Origin: Ferrovibrio xuzhouensis
GTDB taxonomy: Bacteria; Pseudomonadota; Alphaproteobacteria; Ferrovibrionales; Ferrovibrionaceae
Length of the DNA stretch: 64,000 nt
Direction of reading: 5' to 3'
NCBI RefSeq assembly: GCF_042648965.1
Contig: NZ_JBHRYJ010000002.1
Coordinates: 434,001 to 498,000 of the forward strand
Part shown: positions 11,534 through 20,016 of the stretch, piece by piece
Numbering within the stretch: position 1 is the first letter of the stretch
Layout: each line of letters opens with the position of its first letter
Notes under the pieces: model-generated
The model's input: the letters and a program-made list of their open reading frames with translations, nothing else
Databases searched by the model: none
What the model was told of the DNA's origin: nothing
Program-made: the position numbers and the translations under genes

Positions 11534-11566
11534 ATTGTAAACACCGGTGCGGCTAAATTGTAAACA
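11534..11566. repeat. two direct copies of ATTGTAAACA between divergent transporters
   Basis: ATTGTAAACA occurs at 11534-11543 and again at 11557-11566, start-to-start 23 bases (about two helical turns), in the 224-base spacer between the ABC ATPase (minus) and the MFS gene (plus). Exact duplication with helical phasing in an otherwise GC-rich spacer suggests a regulator-binding site for one or both genes. The regulator is not identified. Confidence 0.45.
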
Positions 11567-11606
11567 TTTATCGGCTGCCTGATTCATGGGCAGCGGGGGA
11601 GATTCA

Positions 11607-12782
11607 ATGATCGGCGAGCCGCGGCGTATCGCCTGGCAGATCAGCCTGTTCTATGCCGCCCTGTTTGTCGGGCCCGGCATCTGGCTGCCGTTCTGGTCGG
11701 TCTGGCTGGAATCGCGCGGTCTCGGTGCGACGGAAATCGCCATCGTGGTTTCGGGCGGCATCTGGCTGCGGCTGGTGGCCGGGCCGGTGGCGGCGCATCT
11801 GGTCGACCGCAGCGGCGCCCGGCGCCGCGCCATCATCCTGCTCGCCTGGGGCTGCCTGCTGACCTTCCTGCCACTGTGGTGGGCGCACAGCTTCTGGCCG
11901 CTGTTCCTGATCGCCATGCTGTATGCCGTGATGTGGGCGCCGATCACGCCGTTCAGCGAGAATGTCGCCCTGCTGGCGGCGCGGCGCTACGACCTGCAAT
12001 ACGGCCGCATGCGGCTATGGGGCTCGATCAGCTTCCTGGTGACCGCCTATGTCGCCGGCCTGTGGCTGAAGGGTCGTGACGACGACTGGATCTGGGGCCT
12101 GATCCTTGCCGCCATGGCGCTGCTGGCGCTGGCCAGCCATCTGCTGCCCGACCTGCGGCTGCCGCTCGACCGGCCGCGGCTGACTGGCGCGCCTGCCTTG
12201 CGGCTGCTGCGCCACCCGGTCTTTCGGACCTTCCTCGCGGCCAGCGCCTGCCTGCAGTCGACCCATGCCATGCTGTATACCTTCGGCACCTTGCAATGGC
12301 GCAGCGTCGGCCTCGGCGATGCGCAGATCGGCTGGCTGTGGGCCGAAGGCGTGCTGGCCGAGGTGGTGCTGTTCGCGGTCGGCCAGCAGGTGCTGCGGCA
12401 TACCGGCGGCATCGGCCTGCTGCTGCTGGCCTCGGCCGGCGGCCTGCTGCGCTGGAGCCTGACCGGCATCACCGGCGATTTCACGCTGCTGGTCGTTCTC
12501 AATCTGCTGCATGCCGCGACCTTCGGCTGTGCCCATCTCGGTGCCATGCGGCTGCTGTCGGAGCATGTCGAGCCGAATGTCTCGGCCACCGCGCAGAGCC
12601 TTTATACCGCCGCCAATTCTACCTTCCTGGCGCTGGCGACCCTGGCGGTTGGCCCGCTCTATGCGGTGGCCGGCGGGCTGGCTTACTGGGCGATGCTGCC
12701 GCTGTCGCTGGCTGGCGGGCTGTTCGCCCTGCTGCTGTGGCGCCGGCGCGACGCGTTGCAGTTCCATCCGGTGGCCGACTGA
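11607..12782 (+). CDS. MFS transporter, phenylpropionate-permease (HcaT-like) family
   Basis: A 391-residue major facilitator with about 12 hydrophobic segments. The opening (ISLFYAALFVGPGIWLPFW) and the RYDLQYGRMRLWGSISFL stretch resemble the PPP (HcaT) family of sugar or aromatic-acid permeases, often annotated MFS_1_like. The ATG at 11607 is chosen because GGGGGAG lies about seven bases upstream; an earlier in-frame ATG at 11586 lacks this. The substrate is unknown. It is divergent from the ABC/xdh run and convergent with iorB. Confidence 0.82.
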   Translation: MIGEPRRIAWQISLFYAALFVGPGIWLPFWSVWLESRGLGATEIAIVVSGGIWLRLVAGPVAAHLVDRSGARRRAIILLAWGCLLTFLPLWWAHSFWPLFLIAMLYAVMWAPITPFSENVALLAARRYDLQYGRMRLWGSISFLVTAYVAGLWLKGRDDDWIWGLILAAMALLALASHLLPDLRLPLDRPRLTGAPALRLLRHPVFRTFLAASACLQSTHAMLYTFGTLQWRSVGLGDAQIGWLWAEGVLAEVVLFAVGQQVLRHTGGIGLLLLASAGGLLRWSLTGITGDFTLLVVLNLLHAATFGCAHLGAMRLLSEHVEPNVSATAQSLYTAANSTFLALATLAVGPLYAVAGGLAYWAMLPLSLAGGLFALLLWRRRDALQFHPVAD

Positions 12783-12784
12783 CG

Positions 12785-12820
12785 GCAAAAAGAAACCGGC
12801 GGCATCGCTGCCGCCGGTTC
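12785..12820 (-). terminator. rho-independent terminator for iorAB (minus strand)
   Basis: On the minus strand an 11-base stem (AACCGGCGGCA / TGCCGCCGGTT) with a four-base loop is followed by TCTTTTTG. It sits 45 bases after the iorB stop. On the plus strand the hairpin is followed by only a short pyrimidine run, so it would terminate the MFS transcript less well. Confidence 0.8.
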
Positions 12821-12864
12821 CCTTCACGGTTCTGGCCGGGCGGGGCCAGGCGCCGAGCCGGTAA

Positions 12865-15051
12865 TCAGGCCGACTTGATGCTCTGCGGCAGCGGCAGGGC
12901 GCGGAAGCGCTGCTTGGTCGCCACCATCAGGGCATTGGCCACCGCCGGACCGATCGGCGGGGTGCCGGGCTCGCCGATGCCGGTCGGCTTCTCGGTCGAG
13001 GGCACGATATGCACCTCGACCTGCGGCATCTCGTTGATGCGCAGCACCTGGTAGCTGTCGAAATTCGACTGCTCGACCGCACCGTCCTTCAGGGTGATGG
13101 CGCCATACAGCACGGCCGAGAGGCCGAAGCCGATGCCGCTCTGCACCTGCGCCTCGATGATCGACGGGTTGATCGGCTGGCCGCAATCGACCGCCGCCAC
13201 CACCCGTTCGGTCCGCCAGCTGCCCTCCTTGTCGACCGACACCTCGACCGCCTCGGCGACGAAGGTGTTGAACGACTCGTGCACGGCGATGCCGCGGCTG
13301 CGGCCCTGCGGTGCCGGCTTGTCCCAGCCGGCCTTCTCGGCAGCGAGGTTCAGCACGGCGAGGTGCCGCGGGTGATGGGTCAGCAGCTTGCGGCGCAGCA
13401 CCAGCGGGTCCTGTCCGGTTTCCTGGGCGATCTCGTCGAGGAAGACCTCGGTGGCAAACGCCGTATGGGTGCTGCCCACCGAGCGCCACCACAGCACGGT
13501 CACCGGATTCTTGGTGGTGTGCAGCTCGACGCTCATGTTCGGGATGGAGTATGGCAGGTTGGCGGCGCCCTCGACCGAGGTGCCGTCGATGCCGTTCTTG
13601 ACCATAACCGGCTCGAACGGCGTGCCGCCGATGATCGACTGGCCGACGATACGGTGCTGCCAGGCGATGATGTTGCCCTCGGCATCCACCGCAGCCTTCA
13701 GCGCGTGATGATACATCGGGCGGTAACGGCCGCCGCGCACATCATCCTCGCGGGTCCAGACCAGGCGCACCGGCGCCTTGCCATAGGCCTTGGCGATCTC
13801 GGCGCCCTCGACCACGTAATCCGACACCGTGTTGGCGCGGCGGCCGAAACTGCCACCGGCATAGAGCGTGTGGATTTTCACCTGCTCGGGCTTCAGCCCC
13901 AGCACATGGGCCGCGTTGGCCTGGTCGACGGTCTGGAACTGGTCGCCGGCCCATATCTCGGCGCCGTCCTTGTTGATGCGGACGACGCAGTCGAGCGGCT
14001 CCATCGGCGCATGGGCGAGATACGGGAAGTCGTAGGTCGCCTCGATCACCTTGGCGGCCTTGGCGAAGGCGGCATCGACATCGCCGTCCTTGCGGGCCGG
14101 CAGGCCGGGCTTCTTCGCCAGTTCGCGATACTCGGCCATGATGGCGTCGCTGCTGCGGGTCTCGGCGGCCGAGTTGTCCCACTCGATCTGCAGGGCGTCG
14201 CGGCCCTGCTTGGCGGCCCAGAAATTCTTGCCGACCACCGCAACGCCGTTCGAGATCTGCACGACGCCGAGCACGCCCGGGATCGCCTTGGCCTTGCTGG
14301 AATCGACGCTCTTGACCTTGCCGCCGAACAGCGGCGAGCGCTGCATCACGGCGGTGACCATGCCGGGCACCTTGGTGTCGAGCGTGAATTGCGCCTTGCC
14401 GGTGCTCTTGGCCGGCGCATCGAGGCGGGCAACCTTCTTGCCGATATACTCGAACTGCGACGGGTCCTTCAGTTTCACATCGGCGGGCGGCGTCTGCTTC
14501 GACGCAGCCATGGCGAGCTGGCCGAAGGTGGCCTTCTTGCCCGACTTGTGGCTGACGACACCCTTGGCAACGGTGATCTCGCCGGCCGGCACCTTCCATT
14601 CCTGGGCGGCGGCAGCGACCAGCATGGCGCGCGCGGTGGCACCCGCCTTGCGCAGCTGGTCATAGGAATTGGCGATCGCGGTGCTGCCGCCGGTACCCTG
14701 CATGCCGAAGGCGAGGTTGGCATACAGCTTGGCATCGGCCGGCGCGCCCTCGGCGCGAATCTGCTTCCAGTCGGCGTCGAGTTCCTCGGCGACGATGGTG
14801 GAGAGGCCCGTATACGTGCCCTGGCCCATTTCCACATGCTTGGACAGCACGGTGACGGTGTTGTCCGGTGCGATGCGGATGAAGGCGGTCAGCATCTCCG
14901 GCTTGCCGGTCATGGCGGCGGCGTTGCGCGGCATCCAGTTGAAGCCGACGACGAGGCCAAGGCCGGCGGCACCGGCGCCCTGCAGGAAGCGGCGGCGCGA
15001 GGCTTCGGGGAGTTTCACTTCAGGCAACTTGATGGGGCTCTGTTCGGTCAT
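12865..15051 (-). CDS. IorB-type molybdopterin oxidoreductase large subunit
   Basis: A 728-residue molybdenum hydroxylase of the isoquinoline 1-oxidoreductase beta-subunit / aldehyde dehydrogenase family. A twin-arginine-like leader (SRRRFLQGAGAAGLGLVVGF, about residues 18-37) predicts Tat export or membrane anchoring. MoCo-site motifs include KHVEMGQGTYTG, GGSFGRRAN, APMEPLDCVV and the catalytic-Glu segment GIGEPGTPPIGPA. The ATG at 15051 is chosen because it places the Tat motif near the N terminus; upstream in-frame sequence overlaps the small-subunit gene. The true substrate (N-heterocycle, aldehyde or other) cannot be told. No cytochrome c subunit gene is adjacent, unlike some relatives. 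Confidence 0.88.
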   Translation of the reverse strand: MTEQSPIKLPEVKLPEASRRRFLQGAGAAGLGLVVGFNWMPRNAAAMTGKPEMLTAFIRIAPDNTVTVLSKHVEMGQGTYTGLSTIVAEELDADWKQIRAEGAPADAKLYANLAFGMQGTGGSTAIANSYDQLRKAGATARAMLVAAAAQEWKVPAGEITVAKGVVSHKSGKKATFGQLAMAASKQTPPADVKLKDPSQFEYIGKKVARLDAPAKSTGKAQFTLDTKVPGMVTAVMQRSPLFGGKVKSVDSSKAKAIPGVLGVVQISNGVAVVGKNFWAAKQGRDALQIEWDNSAAETRSSDAIMAEYRELAKKPGLPARKDGDVDAAFAKAAKVIEATYDFPYLAHAPMEPLDCVVRINKDGAEIWAGDQFQTVDQANAAHVLGLKPEQVKIHTLYAGGSFGRRANTVSDYVVEGAEIAKAYGKAPVRLVWTREDDVRGGRYRPMYHHALKAAVDAEGNIIAWQHRIVGQSIIGGTPFEPVMVKNGIDGTSVEGAANLPYSIPNMSVELHTTKNPVTVLWWRSVGSTHTAFATEVFLDEIAQETGQDPLVLRRKLLTHHPRHLAVLNLAAEKAGWDKPAPQGRSRGIAVHESFNTFVAEAVEVSVDKEGSWRTERVVAAVDCGQPINPSIIEAQVQSGIGFGLSAVLYGAITLKDGAVEQSNFDSYQVLRINEMPQVEVHIVPSTEKPTGIGEPGTPPIGPAVANALMVATKQRFRALPLPQSIKSA

Positions 15052-15064
15052 GGCGGGAACTCCC

Positions 15065-15523
15065 TCAGGCCAGGGTGCTGGCGGCATCGTGGATGGCGGC
15101 ACGGATGCGCACATAGGTGGCGCAGCGGCAGATGTTGCCCTGCATCGCATCGTCGATATCGCTGTCGGACGGTTTCTTGTTGCCGCTGAGCAGGGCCACC
15201 GCCGACATGATCTGGCCGGACTGGCAGTAGCCGCATTGCGCGACCTCATGCTTGATCCAGGCGGCCTCGACCGCCTTGGCGACCTTGCCGCCGAGGCCCT
15301 CGATGGTGGTGACCTTCTTGCCGGCCACATCCGACAGGGCGGTCTGGCAGGAGCGGATCGGGTCGCCGTCGACATGCATGGTGCAGGCGCCGCAGAGCGC
15401 CATGCCGCAGCCGAATTTGCTGCCGGTCAGGCCGATCTCGTCGCGCACCGCCCAGAGGAGCGGCATGTCGGGATCGGCGTTAACGGTAACGGGCTTGCCG
15501 TTGAGGGTGAATTTTACAGCCAT
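15065..15523 (-). CDS. IorA-type 2Fe-2S subunit
   Basis: A 152-residue two-domain 2Fe-2S protein. The plant-ferredoxin-like site is KFGCGMALCGACTMHV plus a later Cys, and the helical second site is QCGYCQSGQI with NICRCATY. It passes electrons from the molybdenum subunit encoded 13 bases downstream. The ATG at 15523 follows GGAGG eight bases upstream; the longer open frame starting at 15748 is not supported. It is divergent from the HxlR regulator across a 434-base spacer, so regulation by that protein is likely but inferred. Confidence 0.9.
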   Translation of the reverse strand: MAVKFTLNGKPVTVNADPDMPLLWAVRDEIGLTGSKFGCGMALCGACTMHVDGDPIRSCQTALSDVAGKKVTTIEGLGGKVAKAVEAAWIKHEVAQCGYCQSGQIMSAVALLSGNKKPSDSDIDDAMQGNICRCATYVRIRAAIHDAASTLA

Positions 15524-15957
15524 GGGATACCTCCACTGGGGCGGTGAAGTCGGATCGGAAACAGAAATGCTCTGGCGAGGAAAATGCCCGTGTATGCGGG
15601 GCGGCGCTGAACTGTCGCTTGAATCGGGTTCTCCCTGTCGGTCGGCGAAATAAGACGAATGCCGCAAAAGGCAACGGACATGGTCTGATATGGCTTCAGA
15701 ATTGCCGGCCGGGACGTCCCGGCGGAAATGGCTGCCGCTCGTTGGCACTGGGGGTGCGCGGCGTCACATCATTTCCGCTGGTCAGGAACGGGCTGGCGGG
15801 GTTAACTGTTGTCAGGCGGCCCAGTCTAGAAAACCGGCCGGCCGCCATGCAATAAGGCACTTTTCCGGACCCATAGCCACCTCGCGGAAACCATTAGGTA
15901 ATTGCGGGTTGCGACCGCCGGAAAAGGCCGCCGGACGAGTTACGCGGAGCCCCAGCC
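15524..15957. other. 434-base divergent spacer between iorA and the HxlR regulator
   Basis: No convincing gene lies here; short open frames on both strands lack ribosome sites and family features. It must hold the promoters of iorAB (minus) and of the HxlR regulator (plus), but I could not identify clear -35/-10 pairs or an operator palindrome by eye. Confidence 0.5.
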
Positions 15958-16398
15958 ATGACCGAATCCTTACCCCTGTCGATCCCCGCGCCGCAACGCA
16001 CCTGCACCATCAGTGAAGGCACCGAGGAACTGGTGCGCGAGATGCTGGTGCGCATCGGCGACCGCTGGAGCCTGCGGGTGATCGAGACGCTTTCGGAAGA
16101 GGGCAGCTTCCGTTTCACCCGTCTGCGCGAACGGCTCGACGGGGTCAGCCAGAAGATGCTGACCCAGACCCTGCGTCAGCTCGAGCGCGACGGCTTGGTC
16201 GAGCGCCAGGTCTTTGCGGAAGTGCCGCCGCGGGTCGATTACCGGCTGACCCCGCTGGGCGAGGAGCTTGGCGAGACCCTGTGCGGCCTGTGGATGTGGG
16301 CGGAGCGCCATCTCTGCGACGTGCAGCAGGCGCGCGAGGCTTTTGACGGTCAGGCCGCACCGGCGCCGCGCGAAACCGCCCAGGCCGTGACCGGCTAG
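15958..16398 (+). CDS. HxlR-family winged-helix transcriptional regulator
   Basis: A 146-residue HxlR-type regulator. After a short tail the domain starts with TCTISEGTEELVREMLVRIG and the signature GDRWSLRVIETLSEEG; the recognition region is RFTRLRERLDGVSQKMLTQTLRQLERDGLVER, and the wing is VPPRVDYRLTPLG. This is the typical one-domain architecture of regulators that respond to aldehydes, quinones or related reactive compounds. GGAG precedes the ATG. Its divergence from iorAB suggests it controls that oxidoreductase. Confidence 0.87.
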   Translation: MTESLPLSIPAPQRTCTISEGTEELVREMLVRIGDRWSLRVIETLSEEGSFRFTRLRERLDGVSQKMLTQTLRQLERDGLVERQVFAEVPPRVDYRLTPLGEELGETLCGLWMWAERHLCDVQQAREAFDGQAAPAPRETAQAVTG

Positions 16399-16413
16399 GC
16401 CGGGCTGCAGCAG

Positions 16414-16887
16414 CTAGGCGGTGACCCGGCGGGCCGTGGCGGCCGCGTCGTTGGCCGCCAACGGATACAGCGACACCATGATGTGTCCGACCTGCCCGTC
16501 CGCATCGGCGAGCGGCAGCAACAGCTTGGCCATGCGCCGGAAGATCAGGCTGTTGCGCGAATTGTCGTGGATGAAGCGGACCGGCCGGCGCTCGACAGTG
16601 CAGGTGCGGAACTGCGGCAGGCTGCAGACGGCACCGTCCTGCAGGTCATCGATATAGCGGCCGGTGATCCCGTAGCCGCGATAGTCATCAAGATGCATGC
16701 CTGACAGGGTGACGCGGAAGCGTGGCGCGGCTTCCGTGCGCTCGACCGCCACCATGGCCAGATTGCCGAGCCAGGGGCGCAGCGTCTCGGGTGTGAGGTC
16801 GCTGCGCTGCGGCATCGGACGGTGACCGCGGCGGAGATTCCACCAGGCTTCCAGCGACAGCAGTTGTTCCGGGCAGGACGCGGACAT
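16414..16887 (-). CDS. PAS_5-type PAS domain protein
   Basis: A 157-residue soluble protein matching the alphaproteobacterial PAS_5 pattern: LEAWWNLRRGHRPMPQRSDL at the start, LRPWLGNLAMVAVER in the first strands, then GRYIDDLQDG and MAKLLLPLADADGQVGHIMV. No output domain is attached. Such stand-alone PAS_5 proteins are common in Rhodospirillales and have no assigned role. It is convergent with the HxlR gene (15 bases between stops). Confidence 0.75.
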   Translation of the reverse strand: MSASCPEQLLSLEAWWNLRRGHRPMPQRSDLTPETLRPWLGNLAMVAVERTEAAPRFRVTLSGMHLDDYRGYGITGRYIDDLQDGAVCSLPQFRTCTVERRPVRFIHDNSRNSLIFRRMAKLLLPLADADGQVGHIMVSLYPLAANDAAATARRVTA

Positions 16888-17086
16888 GGGCGGGCACTCC
16901 TTCAGATGCCGGCAGGGTGACGAGCCGGGCGGGACTGACGGGAAGCAGGTGGCGGACGCTTGTTTCGGTCTGGGGAGGCGGGGGCATATCAGCGCAAAGC
17001 CGGCCGTGCCGCTGTGCGGGCCATCACAGCGGCGCTGTGGTCGCGGTCACAGTTTGCTAAACTGGCGGCAGTCCGAGGAGGGTCCC

Positions 17087-17452
17087 ATGATGGCTCTGGA
17101 TGATGTGGTCGACACGTATTGTGCGACCTGGAACACGACGGATGCGGGCGAATGCGCGCGCCTGCTGCGTGTGGCCTGCACCGCCGACTGCCGGTACAGC
17201 GATCCCCTGGTGCATGACCTCGATCGCGCGGCTCTGGTGGCACATATCGGCATGCTGCTGGAGAAGTTCCCCGGCAGTGCAATCCGCCGCACCAGCGTGA
17301 TCGACAGCCACCCAGCCGGCCTGCGTTTCGGCTTCGTCCGGCTAGCCGCGGATGGTGGCGTGATGCGCGAGGGCACCGACTTCTGCAGCCTGGGCGAGGG
17401 CGGGCGGTTGCAGCGCATCACCGGCTTCTTCGGTCCGCTGGTCGCATTGTAG
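17087..17452 (+). CDS. NTF2-like (SnoaL-type) protein
   Basis: A 121-residue protein with the cone-shaped NTF2/SnoaL pattern: an N-terminal helix (VVDTYCATWNTTDAGECARLL), then CRYSDPLVHDLDRAALVAHIG and a beta-rich C-terminal half ending GRLQRITGFFGPL. These proteins are small isomerases, hydratases or ligand binders; the function here is unknown. The ATG at 17087 is chosen because GAGGAGGG lies just upstream; the longer open frame has no such site. Confidence 0.75.
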   Translation: MMALDDVVDTYCATWNTTDAGECARLLRVACTADCRYSDPLVHDLDRAALVAHIGMLLEKFPGSAIRRTSVIDSHPAGLRFGFVRLAADGGVMREGTDFCSLGEGGRLQRITGFFGPLVAL

Positions 17453-17454
17453 TC

Positions 17455-17491
17455 ACGAAAAAACCCGCCGCATCACTGCGGCGGGTTTCGG
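17455..17491 (-). terminator. terminator downstream of efp
   Basis: Stem AACCCGCCGCA / TGCGGCGGGTT with loop TCAC at 17462-17487; read on the minus strand it is followed by a T6 run. It lies about 30 bases after the efp stop. On the plus strand it could weakly terminate the NTF2-like gene as well. Confidence 0.82.
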
Positions 17492-17517
17492 CCGGATCCG
17501 GGGTTCGGACCGGATAC

Positions 17518-18090
17518 TCAGTCCTTGGCGCGTTCGAGATAGACGCCACCCTCGGCGATATTGATGATGATGCGCACGCCGGCGCTGACATGCGGCGGCA
17601 CCATGACGCGCTGGCCGTTCGTGACGATCGCCGGTTTGTAGGACGACGAGGCGGTCTGGCCCTTCACCGTCGGCTCGGTCTCGGTGATCTCCAGGGTCAC
17701 GGTCTGCGGCAGGGTGACCGAGACGGCCTTGCCCTCGTAGAGCGCGATGTCGACCTTCATGCCGTCCTGCAGCCAGACGGCCTGGTCGCCGACCACTTCG
17801 GCCGGCACGCTGAGCTGCTCGTAATTCTCGACATCCATGAAGGTGATGAGGTCGCCCTCGGTGTAGAGGTAGGTGAACTCGCGGTCCTCGATGAAGACGC
17901 GCTCGACGCTCTCGGTGGTGCGATAGCGCTCGGTGGTCTTCAGGCCGGAGGACAGATCGCGCAGTTCCAGCTGCATGACCGGGGTGCCCTTGCCCGGCTG
18001 GATGTTCTGGGCGGCAATCACGGCAAGCAGCTTGCCGTTGATCTCAACCACATTGCCCTTGCGGAGCTGGTTGGCGTTAACCTTGGCCAT
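17518..18090 (-). CDS. efp: elongation factor P
   Basis: A 190-residue translation factor that rescues ribosomes stalled at polyproline. Three beta-barrel domains are recognisable: KOW-like N-terminal domain (ANQLRKGNVVEINGKLLAVI), central OB domain and C-terminal OB domain (VVPPHVSAGVRIIINIAEGG). The loop has QPGKG with Lys34 in the position that EpmA beta-lysylates in gamma- and some alphaproteobacteria. The gene for the matching ligase EpmA is divergently encoded 112 bases away, which supports the lysyl-modified class. A strong terminator follows. Confidence 0.96.
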   Translation of the reverse strand: MAKVNANQLRKGNVVEINGKLLAVIAAQNIQPGKGTPVMQLELRDLSSGLKTTERYRTTESVERVFIEDREFTYLYTEGDLITFMDVENYEQLSVPAEVVGDQAVWLQDGMKVDIALYEGKAVSVTLPQTVTLEITETEPTVKGQTASSSYKPAIVTNGQRVMVPPHVSAGVRIIINIAEGGVYLERAKD

Positions 18091-18202
18091 GGTCTGTCGG
18101 TCTCCGGAATCAAACAGCGGGCCCCCACGGACCCGCTTGCGAAAAAGCCGGCCGGAACCTATCAGGTCAGGGTACCCTTCTCAACCCGAGTCGCGCCCAA
18201 AT

Positions 18203-19270
18203 ATGCAGCAGCGCAAAACCCCCTGGTGGCGCCCAGACATCTACGCCCGGCGGCGGCCCAACCTGCTGGTCCGCCAGCAGATTCTGCATGCGATGCGGGG
18301 CTGGTTCATGGCCCGGGATTTCGTCGAGGCAGAAACCCCGGCCTTGCAGGTCTCGCCCGGACTGGAACCGCATCTGAAGGCTTTTGCCACCATACTGGAG
18401 CAGCCCGACGGCAGCACCCGGCCGCTGTACCTGCATACCTCGCCGGAATTCGCCATGAAGAAGCTGCTGGCGGCCGGCGAGCCGCGGCTGTTCCAGTTCG
18501 CCCCGGTCTTCCGCAACGGCGAGCGCGCCGCGTTGCACCATCCGGCCTTCCTGATGCTGGAGTGGTACCGGGCGGGGACGGACTATCGCGCCATCATGGC
18601 CGATTGCGAATCGCTGCTGCGCGCCGCCGCCGAGGCCGCCGGGCAGACCATCCTGCGCTGGCAGGGGCGGACGGCCGATATCACCGCACCCTGGCGGTAT
18701 CTCACCGTGCACGACGCGCTGGCGGAATATGCCGGGCTCGATCTCGCCACCTGCATCGGCACCGATTCGCTGCGGCCCGATCTGGCCGCCATGCGTGCCG
18801 CCTGTGCCGCCACCGGCGTGCGGGTCGATGACGGCGACAGCTGGGATGATCTCTATTTCCGCGTCGCGCTGGACAGGGTCGAGCCGCATCTCGGGCTCGG
18901 CGCGCCCTGCATCCTCTACGACTATCCGGTGCATATGGCGGCGCTCAGTCGGCACAAGGCCCCCGAAAAGGCAGGGCGGCCGCCGCATCTGGCCGAGCGC
19001 TTCGAGCTCTATGCCTGCGGCGTCGAGCTGGCCAATGCCTTTTCCGAACTGACCGATGCCGCCGAACAGGCTCGCCGTTTCGCCGCCGACATGGCACTGA
19101 AGAAACAGCTTTACGGCTACGACTATCCGGTCGACGCCGATTTCATCGCCGCGCTGGAGCATGGCTTGCCAGATTGTGCCGGCATTGCGCTTGGCATCGA
19201 CCGGCTGGTGATGCTGCTGACCGGCGCGGAACGCATCGAGGAGGTGTTGTGGCTGCCAGTCTCCGAGTGA
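18203..19270 (+). CDS. epmA: EF-P--(R)-beta-lysine ligase
   Basis: A 355-residue class II lysyl-tRNA-synthetase paralogue (EpmA/PoxA/GenX) that attaches beta-lysine to Lys34 of EF-P. It has the catalytic core only and lacks the N-terminal anticodon-binding domain. Motif 2 is FQFAPVFRNGE...HHPAFLMLEWY, and motif 3 is GIALGIDRLVMLL. The ATG at 18203 gives the family length. It is divergent from efp. The partner lysine 2,3-aminomutase EpmB is not in the window, so the beta-lysine source would have to be encoded elsewhere. Confidence 0.93.
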   Translation: MQQRKTPWWRPDIYARRRPNLLVRQQILHAMRGWFMARDFVEAETPALQVSPGLEPHLKAFATILEQPDGSTRPLYLHTSPEFAMKKLLAAGEPRLFQFAPVFRNGERAALHHPAFLMLEWYRAGTDYRAIMADCESLLRAAAEAAGQTILRWQGRTADITAPWRYLTVHDALAEYAGLDLATCIGTDSLRPDLAAMRAACAATGVRVDDGDSWDDLYFRVALDRVEPHLGLGAPCILYDYPVHMAALSRHKAPEKAGRPPHLAERFELYACGVELANAFSELTDAAEQARRFAADMALKKQLYGYDYPVDADFIAALEHGLPDCAGIALGIDRLVMLLTGAERIEEVLWLPVSE

Positions 19271-19950
19271 CCGGTCTCCGAGTGAACGGGCGTCGGCTGA
19301 CGGCCGCCGCCCTGCTGTTGCTGGCTGCGGCCTGCGCGCCGCGCAGCCAGCCGCCGGCTGCGCCGCCGGTCACCGTGCCGCCGCCGGGCATGCATCTGTG
19401 GCCGAACCGCGATGTCATCCAGTCGGCCTGCCTGAATGATTTGGCCGCCACCGGCGCGGAATTCGAACTCGTCGCCCAGGCCGAGCCCGGCAAGGACGGC
19501 TGTGACCTGGTCAACGGCGTGAAGCTCTTGCGCCTGCCCGATGCGGCGCTCAGCCGGCCGGTCGAGCTGACCTGCCCGACGGCACTGCGCTTCACCGAGT
19601 TCGAGCGCGAGGTGCTGCAGCCAACCGCCCGGCGCATGTTCGGCCAGCCGCTGATCCAGGTGAATCATGCCGGCGGCTTTACCTGCCGGCGCATGGTGGG
19701 CGGCGGTGGCCGGCTCAGCGAACATGCCCATGGCCGCGCCATCGACATCTGGGGCTTCGTGCTGGGCGACGGCACGAAACTGTCGGTGACCGAGCAGTTC
19801 CGTACCCGCGGCGGCGAGGGCAGTTACCTGCGCGAGGTCAGCCGTGCCGCCTGCACCTATTTCAACGTGGTGCTGAGCCCCAACGCCAACAGCGACCACA
19901 AGGACCATTTCCACTGGGATATCGGCCGCTGGAAGCAATGCAGCGGCTGA
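19249..19950 (+). CDS. extensin-like domain lipoprotein
   Basis: A 233-residue secreted protein with the extensin-like C-terminal domain (PF06904), a peptidase-M15-like fold. A lipobox LLAAAC near residue 27 predicts membrane anchoring. The domain contains CTYFNVVLSPNANSDHKDHFHWDI and HAHGRAIDIWGF, with His and Asp residues in a D-Ala-D-Ala peptidase-like arrangement, plus several paired cysteines. I chose GTG 19249 because GAGGAGG lies immediately before it; GTG 19267 (overlapping the epmA stop) and GTG 19282 are alternatives that keep the lipobox. Role unknown, probably cell-wall related. Confidence 0.82.
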   Translation: MAASLRVTGLRVNGRRLTAAALLLLAAACAPRSQPPAAPPVTVPPPGMHLWPNRDVIQSACLNDLAATGAEFELVAQAEPGKDGCDLVNGVKLLRLPDAALSRPVELTCPTALRFTEFEREVLQPTARRMFGQPLIQVNHAGGFTCRRMVGGGGRLSEHAHGRAIDIWGFVLGDGTKLSVTEQFRTRGGEGSYLREVSRAACTYFNVVLSPNANSDHKDHFHWDIGRWKQCSG

Positions 19951-19957
19951 GCGGAAT

Positions 19958-19972
19958 GTTCTCATTTTGATC
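19958..19972. promoter_or_regulatory. LexA-like box upstream of Y-family polymerase
   Basis: GTTC-N7-GATC, one base off the alphaproteobacterial LexA consensus GTTC-N7-GTTC, centred about 50 bases before the polymerase start. The neighbouring gene is a translesion-type polymerase, which fits an SOS operator. Confidence 0.4.
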
Positions 19973-20016
19973 CTGTTTCCGGTTGGATTGGCCGGCCCGC
20001 CGGTCTAGACTGGGCC

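Noticed and set aside
13009..15189. 726-codon plus-strand open frame
   Set aside because: Antisense to iorB; composition of a His/Arg/Gly-rich shadow and no family feature.
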